Assembly (NCBI RefSeq): GCF_007830495.1
Contig: NZ_VLKW01000005.1
Location: forward strand, 367,641 to 431,640
Source of the DNA: Pseudoduganella flava
GTDB taxonomy: Bacteria; Pseudomonadota; Gammaproteobacteria; Burkholderiales; Burkholderiaceae_D
DNA length: 64,000 bases
Reading direction: 5' to 3'
Numbering within the stretch: the first letter of the stretch is position 1; every line of letters starts with the position of its first letter. Shown here one piece after another: positions 54,126 through 63,730 of this stretch. The position numbers and the translations under genes are program-made. The notes below the pieces were generated by a model. That model was not told where the DNA came from. It did no database searches and saw only the letters and a program-made list of their open reading frames with translations.

Positions 54126-55526
54126 ATGACAGCGGACGCACAACCAGGCCACGACGGGGGCGGGCTCAAGCGGGGCCTGAAAAGCCGGCACATCCAGCTG
54201 ATCGCGCTGGGCGGCGCGATCGGCACCGGGCTTTTCCTCGGCATCGCCCAGACCATCCGGATGGCCGGCCCGGCCGTGCTGCTCGGCTACGCGGTGGCCG
54301 GCATCATCGCGTTCCTGATCATGCGCCAGCTGGGCGAGATGGTCGTCGACGAACCCGTCGCCGGCTCGTTCAGCTGGTTCGCGGACAAGTACTGCGGCCA
54401 GCTGGCCGGCTTCCTGTCGGGCTGGAACTACTGGGTGCTGTACGTGCTCGTCAGCATGGCCGAACTGTCGGCTGTCGGCGTCTACATCCAGTACTGGTGG
54501 CCGGCCGTGCCCACCTGGGTGACGGCGCTGGGCTTCTTCGTCGTCATCAATGCGATCAGTCTCACCAATGTGAAGGCGTTCGGCGAGATGGAGTTCTGGT
54601 TCGCCATCGTCAAGGTGCTGGCGATCGTCGGCATGATCGGCTTCGGCCTGTGGCTGCTGGTGTCGGGCGGCGCCGGGCCGGAAGCGTCGGTGACGAACCT
54701 GTGGCGCCACGGCGGCTTCTTCCCGAACGGCGTGACGGGTCTCGTGATGGCGATCGCCGTCATCATGTTCTCGTTCGGCGGGCTGGAACTGGTCGGCATC
54801 ACGGCGGCCGAGGCGGACGATCCGTCGCACACGATCCCGAAGGCGACCAACCAGGCGATCTACCGCATCCTGATCTTCTACATCGGCGCGCTGGGCGTGC
54901 TGCTGTCGCTGTACCCGTGGCAGAAGGTCGTCGCCGGCGGCAGCCCGTTCGTGCTGATCTTCCATGCGCTCAATGCGAACTGGGTCGCCCATGCGCTGAA
55001 CGTCGTCGTGCTGACGGCCGCGCTGTCCGTCTACAACAGCTGCGTGTACTGCAACAGCCGCATGCTGTACGGCCTGGCGATGCAGGGCAATGCGCCGCGC
55101 GCGCTGCTGAAGGTGAACCGCCGCGGCGTACCGCTGGCCGCGCTGGCCGTGTCGGCGCTGGCGACGGCGATCTGCGTCAGCGTCAACTACTTCATGCCGG
55201 GCAAGGCGCTGGAACTGTTGATGGGGCTCGTCGTGTCCGCGCTGATCATCAACTGGGGCATGATCAGCTGGATCCACCTGCGCTTCCGTGCCGCCAAGCG
55301 GGCCAGCGGCGCGAGCAGCGGCTTCCCCAGCCCGCTGGCGCCGTTCACGAACTGGCTGTGCCTGGCCTTCCTGGCCGGCGTGCTGGTCGTGATGTACCTG
55401 ACGCCGGAACTGCGCATCTCGGTGTACCTGATCCCCGTGTGGCTGTTGGTGCTGTGCGCCGGCTACTGGGCCAAGCAGAGAAAGGCCGGCATCGTGCCGC
55501 CGCTGGCCAGCGGCACGCACGACTAG
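54126..55526 (+). CDS. AAT-family amino acid permease (AroP/PheP-like)
   Basis: A 466-residue 12-helix permease of the APC superfamily. The N terminus LKSRHIQLIALGGAIGTGLFLG (two blocks, about 18-39) is the substrate-binding unwound helix 1, and FSFGGLELVGITAAEADDPS with IPKATNQAIYRILIFYIGAL is strongly AroP/PheP-like, so aromatic or other hydrophobic L-amino acids are the likely substrates, taken up with protons. AGGAG lies 5 bases before ATG 54126. No FNR-like box faces it at the common distance; the box at 53973 is 146 bases away and points to the SYLF gene. It converges on the REC-GGDEF gene with a 12-base gap. Confidence 0.9.
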   Translation: MTADAQPGHDGGGLKRGLKSRHIQLIALGGAIGTGLFLGIAQTIRMAGPAVLLGYAVAGIIAFLIMRQLGEMVVDEPVAGSFSWFADKYCGQLAGFLSGWNYWVLYVLVSMAELSAVGVYIQYWWPAVPTWVTALGFFVVINAISLTNVKAFGEMEFWFAIVKVLAIVGMIGFGLWLLVSGGAGPEASVTNLWRHGGFFPNGVTGLVMAIAVIMFSFGGLELVGITAAEADDPSHTIPKATNQAIYRILIFYIGALGVLLSLYPWQKVVAGGSPFVLIFHALNANWVAHALNVVVLTAALSVYNSCVYCNSRMLYGLAMQGNAPRALLKVNRRGVPLAALAVSALATAICVSVNYFMPGKALELLMGLVVSALIINWGMISWIHLRFRAAKRASGASSGFPSPLAPFTNWLCLAFLAGVLVVMYLTPELRISVYLIPVWLLVLCAGYWAKQRKAGIVPPLASGTHD

Positions 55527-55538
55527 GCGGTCGGGCCG

Positions 55539-56459
55539 TCAGGCCGGCTGCGGTTCCGGGCCGGCCATCACGCTGCGATTGCGGCCGGCGCGCTTGGCGC
55601 GGTACAGCGCCATGTCGGCCGCGTGCAGCATCGCTTCGGCCGTATCGTCCGGCCCGGGCAGCAATGCGCACAGGCCGATGCTGCACGTGACGTGCGGCGC
55701 GGCCGAGGCGCCCGGATGGGCGATGCCCAGCGCACCGATGCGCCGGCACATCCAGTCGCCATAGCGCTCCAGCGCGTCCGGTGTCGTGTTCGGCAGCAGC
55801 ACGACGAATTCCTCGCCGCCATAGCGCGCCGCCAGTTCGCCGGGGCGGCGGGCACCGTCGCGCAGCGCCTCCGCGACTTCCTGCAGGCAGCCGTCGCCAC
55901 GCTGGTGGCCATAACGGTCGTTGAACAGCTTGAAGTCGTCGACGTCGATCAGCGCCAGCCCGAGCGGCAACTGATGGCGCCGGTGGCGGGCGAATTCCGC
56001 CGCCAGCTGGCGGTCGAAATAACGGCGGTTGTACAGGCCCGTCAAGCCGTCCTGGTTGGCCAGCTCGTCCAGCGCCGTCAACGCCGCCTGCAAGCGCAGG
56101 TGCGTGCGCACGCGGGCCTGCACGACGGCCGCGTTGAGCGGCTTCGGAATGAAATCGACGGCACCGGCATCCAGGCAGGCGATCTCCGCTTCCGGCGACG
56201 ATTGCGCCGTGACGAAGATGACGGCGCTGCCGCGCAGGTCGGGATCGCGGCGGATCTGCTCGTTGACGGCAAAGCCGTCCATCCCCTGCATCTCCACGTC
56301 CAGCAGGATCAGCTGCGGGCGCTGCACCTTGGCCAGTTCCAGCCCGGCCGCGCCGCTGGTGGCGAACAGTACCCTGCCCTGCTCGCGTACCATCGCCGAC
56401 AGCAGGCGGATCGTGTCGGGGCTGTCGTCGATGATCAGGATCGTATTGGTGGGCGTCAC
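55539..56459 (-). CDS. Response regulator with GGDEF output (diguanylate cyclase), GTG start
   Basis: A 306-residue receiver-GGDEF protein. Receiver: IIDDSPDT pocket, phosphoacceptor Asp in LILLDVEMQGMDG (about 53), Lys in FIPKPLN. The GGDEF domain (about 135-300) has the active GGEEF form (YGGEEFVVLLP, about 212) and no RxxD inhibitory site at the usual place. It should synthesise c-di-GMP when phosphorylated. The start is GTG 56459, fixed by GAGGAC upstream and by the GTGA overlap with the hybrid kinase stop. The adjacent kinase is the obvious phosphate donor. Confidence 0.92.
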   Translation of the reverse strand: MTPTNTILIIDDSPDTIRLLSAMVREQGRVLFATSGAAGLELAKVQRPQLILLDVEMQGMDGFAVNEQIRRDPDLRGSAVIFVTAQSSPEAEIACLDAGAVDFIPKPLNAAVVQARVRTHLRLQAALTALDELANQDGLTGLYNRRYFDRQLAAEFARHRRHQLPLGLALIDVDDFKLFNDRYGHQRGDGCLQEVAEALRDGARRPGELAARYGGEEFVVLLPNTTPDALERYGDWMCRRIGALGIAHPGASAAPHVTCSIGLCALLPGPDDTAEAMLHAADMALYRAKRAGRNRSVMAGPEPQPA

Positions 56460-59400
56460 TTGTCCTCCACGAGCGCGGCCGGCAGCGCGGCCAGCACGGC
56501 GTCGAAGTCGAGGGCGGCCATCGCCGCCGCCACGGCGTCCTGCTGGTCGGCCGTCAGCCGGGCGGCCAGCGGCGCGCGCAACGTTTCGTACGCGGTGGCC
56601 GCGTCCAGGTCGCGCTCGCGCAGCAGCGCGATCCAGCGCCGTACCTGCTCCGGCTGCGCGGCCGTGGCCGGGCCGCCGTCGGGCTGCGGTTCGCGTTCCT
56701 GGCCGGCCAGCCACGCGCGGGCGGCCGTCGTCGTCGCGTCCAGTTCGCGCGCCGCGCTGTCGAACAGGCGGGCGGCAACGTCCTGACGCTCGTCGCGCAG
56801 CGCAGCTTCCAGCTCGACGGTAACGGCGGCGAAGCTGCGTGCGCCCAGGCTGCCGACGGAGCCGCGCAAGCCGTGCAGGATCTTGCCGGCGGCCTTGCCG
56901 TCGCCGCCCTGCCACGTGGTGCGCGCCCGCACCAGGTCGGCGGGCGCCTCGCGTGCCATCCGCGCCACCAGGGTCACCAGCGACTGGCGCTGGGCCGGAT
57001 CGCGCGCCGACAGCGCCGCCAGCCGCTCCACATTGAACGCCTGCGCCGGCGCGGCCGGTGGCGCCGCCGGGGCCGGCGAGGATTGCCGCAAATTGTCCAG
57101 CATGATCGTCATCATCTGCTCCACGTCGATCGGCTTCGGAATGAAATCGTTCATGCCGGCAGCCAGGCACTGCTCCTTCTCAGCGGGCGTGACGCCCGCA
57201 CTCATCGCGATGATCGGCACGCGCAAGCCCAGCCGGGTACGCAGGATCCGCGTCGCCGTGTAACCGTCCATCACCGGCATCTGCACGTCCATCAGCACGA
57301 TGTCGAAGTCGTTGCGGTTGCCCTGGCGCTGGGCCGTCATCAGGTCGACCGCTTCCTGTCCATTGGCGGCCGTCGTCACGACGGCACCGACCGGCTCCAG
57401 TATACCTTTCGCGACAAGCTGGTTCAGCGCGTTGTCCTCGACCAGCAGCACACGCACGCCGGCCAGTTCGGCCGGTGCGGCTGCCGCGCCGCCCGGCTCG
57501 GCCGGCTCGGCATGGGGCGCGGCCGCGACGACGCCGGCCAGCGCCGCGCGCAGGCTTTGCGCCGTCACCGGCCGCACCAGCGGGGTGGCATCCGGCGCCG
57601 GAGCGACCTGTTCCGGCCCGCCCGTCAGTTGCAACACGACGGGTGCCTGGCCGGGCCAGCGCCGCGCCAGTGCGGCCCGCGCCGCCTGCACGAGCGCCGC
57701 GTCGCCATCGACGAGGATCGCGTCCACCGGGGCCTCGGCCGCGGCCGCCGCCTCATCCGGCGTATCGGCCCAGCAGGCGCTCCAGCCCAGCGCCTCGACG
57801 GCGCGGGCCAGCCCGACGCGGCTCGTGCGGGCAGGTCCGACGACGGCCATGCGCAGCGGCGCGGCCGGCGCCAGCGGCAGCGGCTGGGCGCACGACAGCG
57901 CCAACGTAACGGAAAATTCGCTGCCTTCGCCGGGCGTGCTGGTCAGCGCGATGCGGCCGCCCATCAGTTCGGTGAGCTGGCGGGCGATCGCCAGCCCCAG
58001 GCCGGTGCCGCCGAAGCGGCGCGAGATGCCGGCATCGGCCTGCTCGAACGGCGTGAACAGGCGCGCCTGCTGCTCCGGCTCGATGCCGATGCCCGTGTCG
58101 CGCACGGCAAAGCGCAACGTCACGGTACTGCCGTGCTGCGCGATGCGGGTCACGGAAAACACGACCTGCCCTTGCCCCGTGAACTTCAGCGCATTGCCGA
58201 CGAGGTTCAGCAGCACCTGCTGCAGCCGCATCGCGTCGCCGATGTACGCGGCCGGCAGCGCCGGGTCAACGTCGACGACCAGTTCCAGCGGCTTGCCGCT
58301 GGCACGCATCGCCGTGGCGGCCGCCTCGACGATCTCGCCCAGCTCGAACGGCAGTGCGGCGATGTCGATCCGGCCCGCCTCGATCTTCGAGAAGTCCAGC
58401 ACGTCGTTGATGATGCCCACCAGCGTCTTGCCGCACGACTGAATCATGCCCACGTATTCGCGCTGCTGCGGCGACAGGCCGGAATTTTCCAGCAGGTGCG
58501 CCAGCCCCAGCACGGCATTCATCGGCGTGCGGATCTCGTGGCTGACGTTGGCGACGAATTCGCTCTTGGCGCGGCTGGCCGCCTGCGCCAGGCGCTCGTT
58601 GCGGGCCTGCGCCAGCTCGGCCATCTTGCGATCGCTGATGTCCATCGCCAGCACGTGGAAGCCCTGCACAGTGCCGTCCGGGCCGATGCTGGGAATATAG
58701 TCGGCCATGAACCAGCGCGGCCAGCCCGGCATGTCGAACTCCGTCTCGAAGTGCACGGCGCGGCCGGCCAGCACCGCGTCGATGTGGTGGCGCAGGCCGG
58801 CATACGCCTCGGCGCCCACCAGATCGCCCAGGCTCCGGCCCAGCAGCGCATCGGGATCGACTCCCAGCAGCGTCTGGAAGCGGCGGTTGGCGAAGCGGTA
58901 CACCTCGTCGCGGTCGAGATAGGCGATCAGTGCGGTCGAATGGTCGGTGATCGCGCGCAGGAAGCGTTCGCTCTCGGCCAGCAGGCGTTTCGCCTCGCGT
59001 CGCGCGGAAATGTCGTTGAGGAAGGCGCCGAACGAACGGATGCCGTTCACGTCGACGAGCCCGATCGTCATCTCGACGGGGAATTCGGTGCCGTCGCGGC
59101 GCAGCGCCGTCACCTCGATGCGCTGCCCCAGCATGCGTGCCGCGCCGCTGGCGAGGAAGCGCTTCAGTCCCGCCGCATGGGCCGCGCGCTGCGCCGGCGG
59201 CACGATGGTGTCCTGCAGCGCCAGGCCCAGCACCTCGTCGCGGCGCCAGCCGAACACCTGCTCGGCACGCGGGTTCCAGTCCGTGATGCGGCCTTCGCTG
59301 TCCATGCCGATGAACGCGTCGTGCGCCGTCTCCAGGATCGCGCGGATGCGCGCTTCGCCACGGCGCGCCGCGTCGAGCGACTGCGCCAGGTCCTGCGTGC

Positions 59401-60568
59401 GCAGCGCCACGCGCTCCTCGAGCTCGACGTTCATGCGGGTCAGCTGGCGTTCCTTGTCCTTCAGGCGCGACAGGCTGGCGTTGACGGCACCCGTCAGGGC
59501 GGCCAGTTCGACGAAGCCGCCGCGCGGCACGCTGATCGCCCCCTCGGCATCACCCTGGGCGATCGCGGCAGCCGATGCCGCGGCCTTCTGCAGCGGCCGG
59601 GTAATCAGGCGCGACACGCGCCAGCCCAGCAGCGAAAACGCGGCGGCCACGGCGATCCCGGCAAACAGCACCTGCAGCTGCAGGCGGCGCACGGCCGCAT
59701 ACGCCGTCTGCGTGTCCTGGCGGGCCACGACGACCCAGCCCAGGCCCGGATAGCCCGCCTCGCCCTGCGTGGCGGCGGCCGCCACGAGGTAGCGCCGGCC
59801 GTCGCCCCACAGTTCCTCGGCATAGCCGGAGCCCTGGCCGCGCGCGCTGTCCAGCGTGGCCGAACGCACCGCCATGCCTTTCATCACGGCGGGGCCGGCC
59901 AGCACCTTGCCGTCGCGGCTGACGATCAGCGTTTGCGCCTCCGTCGCGCCGGCCGCGTCCAGCCGCAGCCGGATCTGCTCGGCCCAGCGCCAGTTCAGGT
60001 GCGCGGCCAGCACCCCATGCGACTTGCCTTGCGCGTCGCGGATGGGAAAGGCGATGTCGACGAAGCGCGGCAGGCCGCCTTCCTCGCGCGGCAGCAGCTG
60101 CGCCAGCAGCGCCGCCTCGTGCACGTCGTGCACGTGATGCCCCGCCGGCGCGCCGCTGAACCAGGGCCGCCGGCTGACGTCGGCGCCTTCCAGCAGGCCG
60201 CCCGTCGCGGCGACGACCTTGCCGTGCGTGTCGGCCAGACCGATCCACGCGTACAGCGGATAGCTTTCCTGCAGGCGTTCGACGACGCGGCGCTTGTCCA
60301 GCGGGGACAGGTCGGCCGCCGTGAACTCGCGCCGCGCCGCCAGCATCTGCACTTCGCGATAGCGTTCGTACATGATGCCGTCCAGCTGCTGCGCCGCATA
60401 GCGCGCCCGCTCGGCGAGACCGCCGCCGATGGTGCGCTTCAATTCGCCCGTCGCCAGGTAGCCGACGAGCGCCACCAGCACTGCCGTCAACAGCAGCACG
60501 GACAGCGCGAGCCACAGCGCCAGCCAGGAACGGATGCGCCGCCGGCGCGCCGACAGGCAGCCGATCAT
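56456..60568 (-). CDS. Large hybrid sensor kinase: dCACHE-HAMP-PAS-PAS-HisKA-HATPase-pseudoreceiver-REC-HPt
   Basis: A 1370-residue membrane phosphorelay kinase (BarA/RcsC-like architecture). Helix about 15-38, periplasmic dCACHE sensor (about 45-300), helix about 310-330, HAMP, two PAS domains (about 425-545 and 550-665), HisKA with phosphoacceptor His in VANVSHEIRTPMNAVLG (about 674), HATPase (LLNLVGNALKFTG, DTGIGI, GGTGLGLAI), a receiver-like domain lacking the acidic pocket (about 925-1035, probably a pseudoreceiver), a true receiver with Asp in FDIVLMDVQMPVMDG (about 1089) and a C-terminal HPt domain with His in ILHGLRGSVGSLGA (about 1231). GGAGCG precedes ATG 60568. It is translationally coupled to the diguanylate cyclase regulator. 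Confidence 0.93.
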   Translation of the reverse strand: MIGCLSARRRRIRSWLALWLALSVLLLTAVLVALVGYLATGELKRTIGGGLAERARYAAQQLDGIMYERYREVQMLAARREFTAADLSPLDKRRVVERLQESYPLYAWIGLADTHGKVVAATGGLLEGADVSRRPWFSGAPAGHHVHDVHEAALLAQLLPREEGGLPRFVDIAFPIRDAQGKSHGVLAAHLNWRWAEQIRLRLDAAGATEAQTLIVSRDGKVLAGPAVMKGMAVRSATLDSARGQGSGYAEELWGDGRRYLVAAAATQGEAGYPGLGWVVVARQDTQTAYAAVRRLQLQVLFAGIAVAAAFSLLGWRVSRLITRPLQKAAASAAAIAQGDAEGAISVPRGGFVELAALTGAVNASLSRLKDKERQLTRMNVELEERVALRTQDLAQSLDAARRGEARIRAILETAHDAFIGMDSEGRITDWNPRAEQVFGWRRDEVLGLALQDTIVPPAQRAAHAAGLKRFLASGAARMLGQRIEVTALRRDGTEFPVEMTIGLVDVNGIRSFGAFLNDISARREAKRLLAESERFLRAITDHSTALIAYLDRDEVYRFANRRFQTLLGVDPDALLGRSLGDLVGAEAYAGLRHHIDAVLAGRAVHFETEFDMPGWPRWFMADYIPSIGPDGTVQGFHVLAMDISDRKMAELAQARNERLAQAASRAKSEFVANVSHEIRTPMNAVLGLAHLLENSGLSPQQREYVGMIQSCGKTLVGIINDVLDFSKIEAGRIDIAALPFELGEIVEAAATAMRASGKPLELVVDVDPALPAAYIGDAMRLQQVLLNLVGNALKFTGQGQVVFSVTRIAQHGSTVTLRFAVRDTGIGIEPEQQARLFTPFEQADAGISRRFGGTGLGLAIARQLTELMGGRIALTSTPGEGSEFSVTLALSCAQPLPLAPAAPLRMAVVGPARTSRVGLARAVEALGWSACWADTPDEAAAAAEAPVDAILVDGDAALVQAARAALARRWPGQAPVVLQLTGGPEQVAPAPDATPLVRPVTAQSLRAALAGVVAAAPHAEPAEPGGAAAAPAELAGVRVLLVEDNALNQLVAKGILEPVGAVVTTAANGQEAVDLMTAQRQGNRNDFDIVLMDVQMPVMDGYTATRILRTRLGLRVPIIAMSAGVTPAEKEQCLAAGMNDFIPKPIDVEQMMTIMLDNLRQSSPAPAAPPAAPAQAFNVERLAALSARDPAQRQSLVTLVARMAREAPADLVRARTTWQGGDGKAAGKILHGLRGSVGSLGARSFAAVTVELEAALRDERQDVAARLFDSAARELDATTTAARAWLAGQEREPQPDGGPATAAQPEQVRRWIALLRERDLDAATAYETLRAPLAARLTADQQDAVAAAMAALDFDAVLAALPAALVEDK

Positions 60569-60821
60569 GCCGCGCTCCGGCGCATGCACGGGACGGGAAC
60601 GAATCGAGGGTCGAAATGGGAGGGGCGAACGGCCGCCCGGCAAGCTGGCATCGAATTTCCTGACAGGGTGGATCTCAGGGAACCGGGGGCGGGGGTTCGC
60701 GGTGGGGAATACTGGGCGGCCCCGCGATGGGGCGGCGCCCGTCAGTGTAGCGCAGGAATGACGCGGACGGCACGCGGATGCAGCTGGGTGTTGCCTTCCC
60801 GCATCATCCTTGCCGGCCGCA

Positions 60822-61133
60822 TCACGCCGCGTGCAGGTGCTGGGCCGGCACGTCGTTCTGCGAGAACGCCACGCGGAACTTGCCGCGGCGATCGCCCATC
60901 AGCATGCGCAGGTCGCCGATCGTGATGTCCGACACTTCATGCATGCGGATCAGCAGCGAAGCGCCGATCGCCAGGCGGAAGTGGCGAATCTTGCTGATCA
61001 CCGGCGGCGCCACTTCCAGCACGCGGGCCAGGGCAGCGTCATTCTTCAGGTTCAGGCGCTCGATCAGGTGGTCGAGCAGACGGTTCGGGTCGTAGTTCAG
61101 CAGGCCGTCGTTGTTCAGGTTCAGGGTCGTCAT
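60822..61133 (-). CDS. Small HTH-like protein, conserved hypothetical
   Basis: A 103-residue cytosolic protein. Residues about 20-45 (LLDHLIERLNLKNDAALARVLEVAPPVISKIR in two parts) have the spacing of a Cro/CI-type helix-turn-helix: NDAALARVLEVAPPVISKIR. The rest (LLIRMHEVSDITIGDLRMLMG) is helical and basic at the end. I recall similar short proteins in Oxalobacteraceae but no function. GGAG precedes ATG 61133; the in-frame extension to 61364 is low-complexity Pro/Arg and unlikely to be translated. It is divergent from the GGDEF/EAL gene with 311 bases between. Confidence 0.75.
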   Translation of the reverse strand: MTTLNLNNDGLLNYDPNRLLDHLIERLNLKNDAALARVLEVAPPVISKIRHFRLAIGASLLIRMHEVSDITIGDLRMLMGDRRGKFRVAFSQNDVPAQHLHAA

Positions 61134-61444
61134 GTCTATCTCCAAAGGTTTGCAGTTCACGGGCCAGGAAAGGCCTTGTCGGCCGGCGTGTGCGCGAGGG
61201 ACCCTGCAAGGGGTGCGTCGGGTACAACAACCGGTGGTGGTGAGATGCGCCAGGAGCGGCGTCCCCGCGGAGGTGCGGAAGGGAACTCGGTCCGCGCGGC
61301 AGGAGTTTGGGGGCGGCGGACGGTTACCATATTGCACGAAAAATTCTTTAAAGGCAATCGGCACGTGCGGTGTGGCTTTTTCCGCAATATCGTGCGACGC
61401 GCCGCCGCCCGTGCCACCGCGCTACGATGCGATCGGAGATCACC
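61134..61444. other. Divergent intergenic region with a long leader for the HTH-like gene
   Basis: 311 bases without a supported gene. The only promoter-like pair I see lies far from the small gene (61329-61357), implying a leader of nearly 190 bases on that side. The half nearer the GGDEF/EAL gene is AT-richer (61321-61400). Confidence 0.45.
61329..61357 (-). promoter_or_regulatory. Candidate sigma-70 promoter of the HTH-like gene
   Basis: On the minus strand TTGCCT and CAATAT are separated by 17 bases, with a TG one base upstream of AATAT. Both hexamers are imperfect. The predicted start near 61321 would leave a leader of about 188 bases. Confidence 0.35.
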
Positions 61445-63574
61445 ATGAAAGCCGATGAAACCGCCGCGCGGACGAACCTCCGCCTGCGCGAGCTGCTCGA
61501 CCATCTGCCGGCCGGCGTCGTCGTGCACCGGGCCGACGGCAGCGTCAGCGACGCGAACCGGGCAGCGCAGCGCATACTCGGCCGCGACCACACGTCGCTG
61601 CCGCGCGCGGCCGCGTCGCGCGACGACTGGGTGCTGATGGACGAGGATGGCCAGCCGCTGGCCGAGCATGACCACCCCATGTGGCGCGTGCTGCACAGCC
61701 GCCGCGAGCTGAGCGACCTCGTCGTCGGCCTGCGCCGGCCCGGCGATACGGAGCCGTGCTGGCTGCTGTGCAGCGGCTATCCCGTGCTGGACCACGCTGG
61801 CGCCGTGTGCGAGGTCGTCATCTGCTTCATCGACTGCACGCAGCTGAAGGAGGCCGAAGCGCGCCTGCGCAAGTCCGAGGAAAGGCTGCGCCTCGCGCTG
61901 CTGGGCTCGACCGATGCGACGTGGGACGTGGACCTGCGCACCGGCGAATGCCATTACTCCGACCGGTGGTGGGACATGCTGGGCTATCCGCCCCAGGTGG
62001 AAGCCGTCGACCAGAGCACATGGCGCCGCTACACGCACCCGGACGACATCGGTTCCGTGAGCGAATTCATCCGCGCCCTGTTGACGGGACACGACAGCAC
62101 GTTCGCGATCGAGATGCGGCTGGCCCACCGCGACGGCCATTACGTGCCGGTGCTGTCGCGCGGTTTCGTCCTGCGCGACGGCAGCGGCCGGGCCGTGCGG
62201 CTGTCCGGCACGAATACCGATCTCACGGAGCGCAAGGAACACGAGCGGCGCATCCACGACCTGGCGTATTTCGACCAGCTGACGGGGCTGCCGAACCGCC
62301 GCCACCTGCTCGAACAGCTGCGCCGCATCGCGCTGCGGACCGCGCGCACGGCGTCCGTCGGCGCGCTGCTGTTCGTCGACCTCGACAATTTCAAGCAGAT
62401 CAACGACGCGCACGGCCACGAGGCGGGCGACCGCCTGCTGTGCCAGGTGGCGGAACGGCTGCGTCATTCCGTGCGCGATACGGACCAGCTGGCGCGGCTG
62501 GGCGGCGACGAATTCGCAGTCGCGCTCGAAGAACTGGCGGCGACGCCGGGCGATGCGGCCATCGAGGCGGGCAAGGTGGCGCGCAAGATCCTCGACGTGC
62601 TGGCGCGGCCGCACGCGCTGGCACGGCCCGGCGCGCCGCCGCGCAACGCGACAATCACGCCGTCGATCGGCATCGCCCTGTTCGGCAAGGAGGTCGGTTC
62701 GGTGGAAGCGGCGCTGCGCCAGGCCGACATCGCGATGTACCACGCCAAGCGCGCCGGCCGCGATACGCTGCGCTTCTTCGACCCGGCCATGCAGGCCGCC
62801 ATCGAGCAGCGCAGCACGCTGGAGGCGGACCTGCGCGACGGCCTCGGCCAGCACGCATTCCCGCTGCACTGCCAGCCGCAGTTCAATGCCGAAGGCCGGC
62901 TCGTCGGCGGCGAAGTCCTGGTGCGCTGGCAGCACCCGCGCCGTGGCCTGGTCGGGCCGGGCGAGTTCATCGACCTGGCGGAAAGCACCGGGCTGATCGT
63001 CGCCATCGGCCTGGAAGCGCTGCGCGAAGCCTGCGTCTGCCTGGAACGGTGGGCCCACCTGCCGGGGCTGGCGCACCTGGCACTGGCCGTCAACGTCAGC
63101 GTCTGCCAGTTGCAGCAGCCCGACTTCGCCGAGCGGGTGCTGGCGGTCCTGGCCGAAACGGGTGCGCCGCCCGAACGGCTGTCGCTGGAGCTGACGGAAA
63201 GCGCGTTTGCCGGCGACGTGCAGGATGTGATCGCCAAGATGGCGCGGCTGCGCACCCACGGCGTGCTGTTCTCGCTGGACGACTTCGGCACCGGCTACTC
63301 GTCGCTCAGCTACCTGAAGCGCTTCCCGCTGTCCACGCTGAAGGTGGACCGCTCGTTCGTCAGCGGCGTCGATGCCGAGGCGAACGCGGGCGCCATCGCC
63401 GAGCTGATCGTCGCGCTGGGCAAGACGCTGGGCTTGAAGGTGATTGCCGAAGGCGTGGAAAACGAGCGCCAGTTCGCCTTCCTGCGCGAGCAGCATTGCG
63501 ACGCCTTCCAGGGCTTCCTGTTCGCGCCGCCGCTGCCGCTGGACGAGTTCGAACAACGCTACCAGTACCATTGA
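61445..63574 (+). CDS. PAS-PAS-GGDEF-EVL protein (c-di-GMP metabolism)
   Basis: 709 residues, soluble. Two PAS domains (about 10-130 and 145-265, ending GTNTDLTERKEHE), a GGDEF domain with intact RLGGDEFAVAL (about 352) and a phosphodiesterase domain whose signature is EVL (GGEVLVRWQHP, about 489) rather than EAL. The remaining catalytic motifs (AVNVSVCQLQ, LELTESAF, LDDFGTGYSSLSYL, KVDRSFVSGV, VIAEGVE) are present; EVL variants are known to be active. Which activity prevails is not decidable. GGAG lies 7 bases before ATG 61445; an in-frame ATG at 61427 is possible. Confidence 0.9.
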   Translation: MKADETAARTNLRLRELLDHLPAGVVVHRADGSVSDANRAAQRILGRDHTSLPRAAASRDDWVLMDEDGQPLAEHDHPMWRVLHSRRELSDLVVGLRRPGDTEPCWLLCSGYPVLDHAGAVCEVVICFIDCTQLKEAEARLRKSEERLRLALLGSTDATWDVDLRTGECHYSDRWWDMLGYPPQVEAVDQSTWRRYTHPDDIGSVSEFIRALLTGHDSTFAIEMRLAHRDGHYVPVLSRGFVLRDGSGRAVRLSGTNTDLTERKEHERRIHDLAYFDQLTGLPNRRHLLEQLRRIALRTARTASVGALLFVDLDNFKQINDAHGHEAGDRLLCQVAERLRHSVRDTDQLARLGGDEFAVALEELAATPGDAAIEAGKVARKILDVLARPHALARPGAPPRNATITPSIGIALFGKEVGSVEAALRQADIAMYHAKRAGRDTLRFFDPAMQAAIEQRSTLEADLRDGLGQHAFPLHCQPQFNAEGRLVGGEVLVRWQHPRRGLVGPGEFIDLAESTGLIVAIGLEALREACVCLERWAHLPGLAHLALAVNVSVCQLQQPDFAERVLAVLAETGAPPERLSLELTESAFAGDVQDVIAKMARLRTHGVLFSLDDFGTGYSSLSYLKRFPLSTLKVDRSFVSGVDAEANAGAIAELIVALGKTLGLKVIAEGVENERQFAFLREQHCDAFQGFLFAPPLPLDEFEQRYQYH

Positions 63575-63674
63575 GATGGCGCGCCGAAGCGGTGTCTGCC
63601 GTGCGGAGCAGGCGCCGCGCCGGTGCGATAATCCCGGCCGGTACGCCAGAAAATACATGAGTCAGCTTGACTTG

Positions 63675-63705
63675 CGGTTTGCAACAGCGGATGCTGTCCA
63701 AACCG
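63675..63705. promoter_or_regulatory. Nested inverted repeat upstream of the last gene
   Basis: CGGTTTG (63675-63681) pairs with CAAACCG (63699-63705), and inside them CAGC (63685-63688) pairs with GCTG (63693-63696). A TTGACT at 63667-63672 with GATGCT 17 bases on could be the promoter, so the palindrome would overlap the spacer and -10, where a repressor would act. Confidence 0.4.
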
Positions 63706-63730
63706 CCCGTGTTCCGCTCAGGGAGCCCGC

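Noticed and set aside
61134..61364. N-terminal extension of the small HTH-like protein to 61364
   Set aside because: The extra 77 codons are Pro/Arg-rich without structure, lack a Shine-Dalgarno and would lie upstream of or across the candidate promoter.
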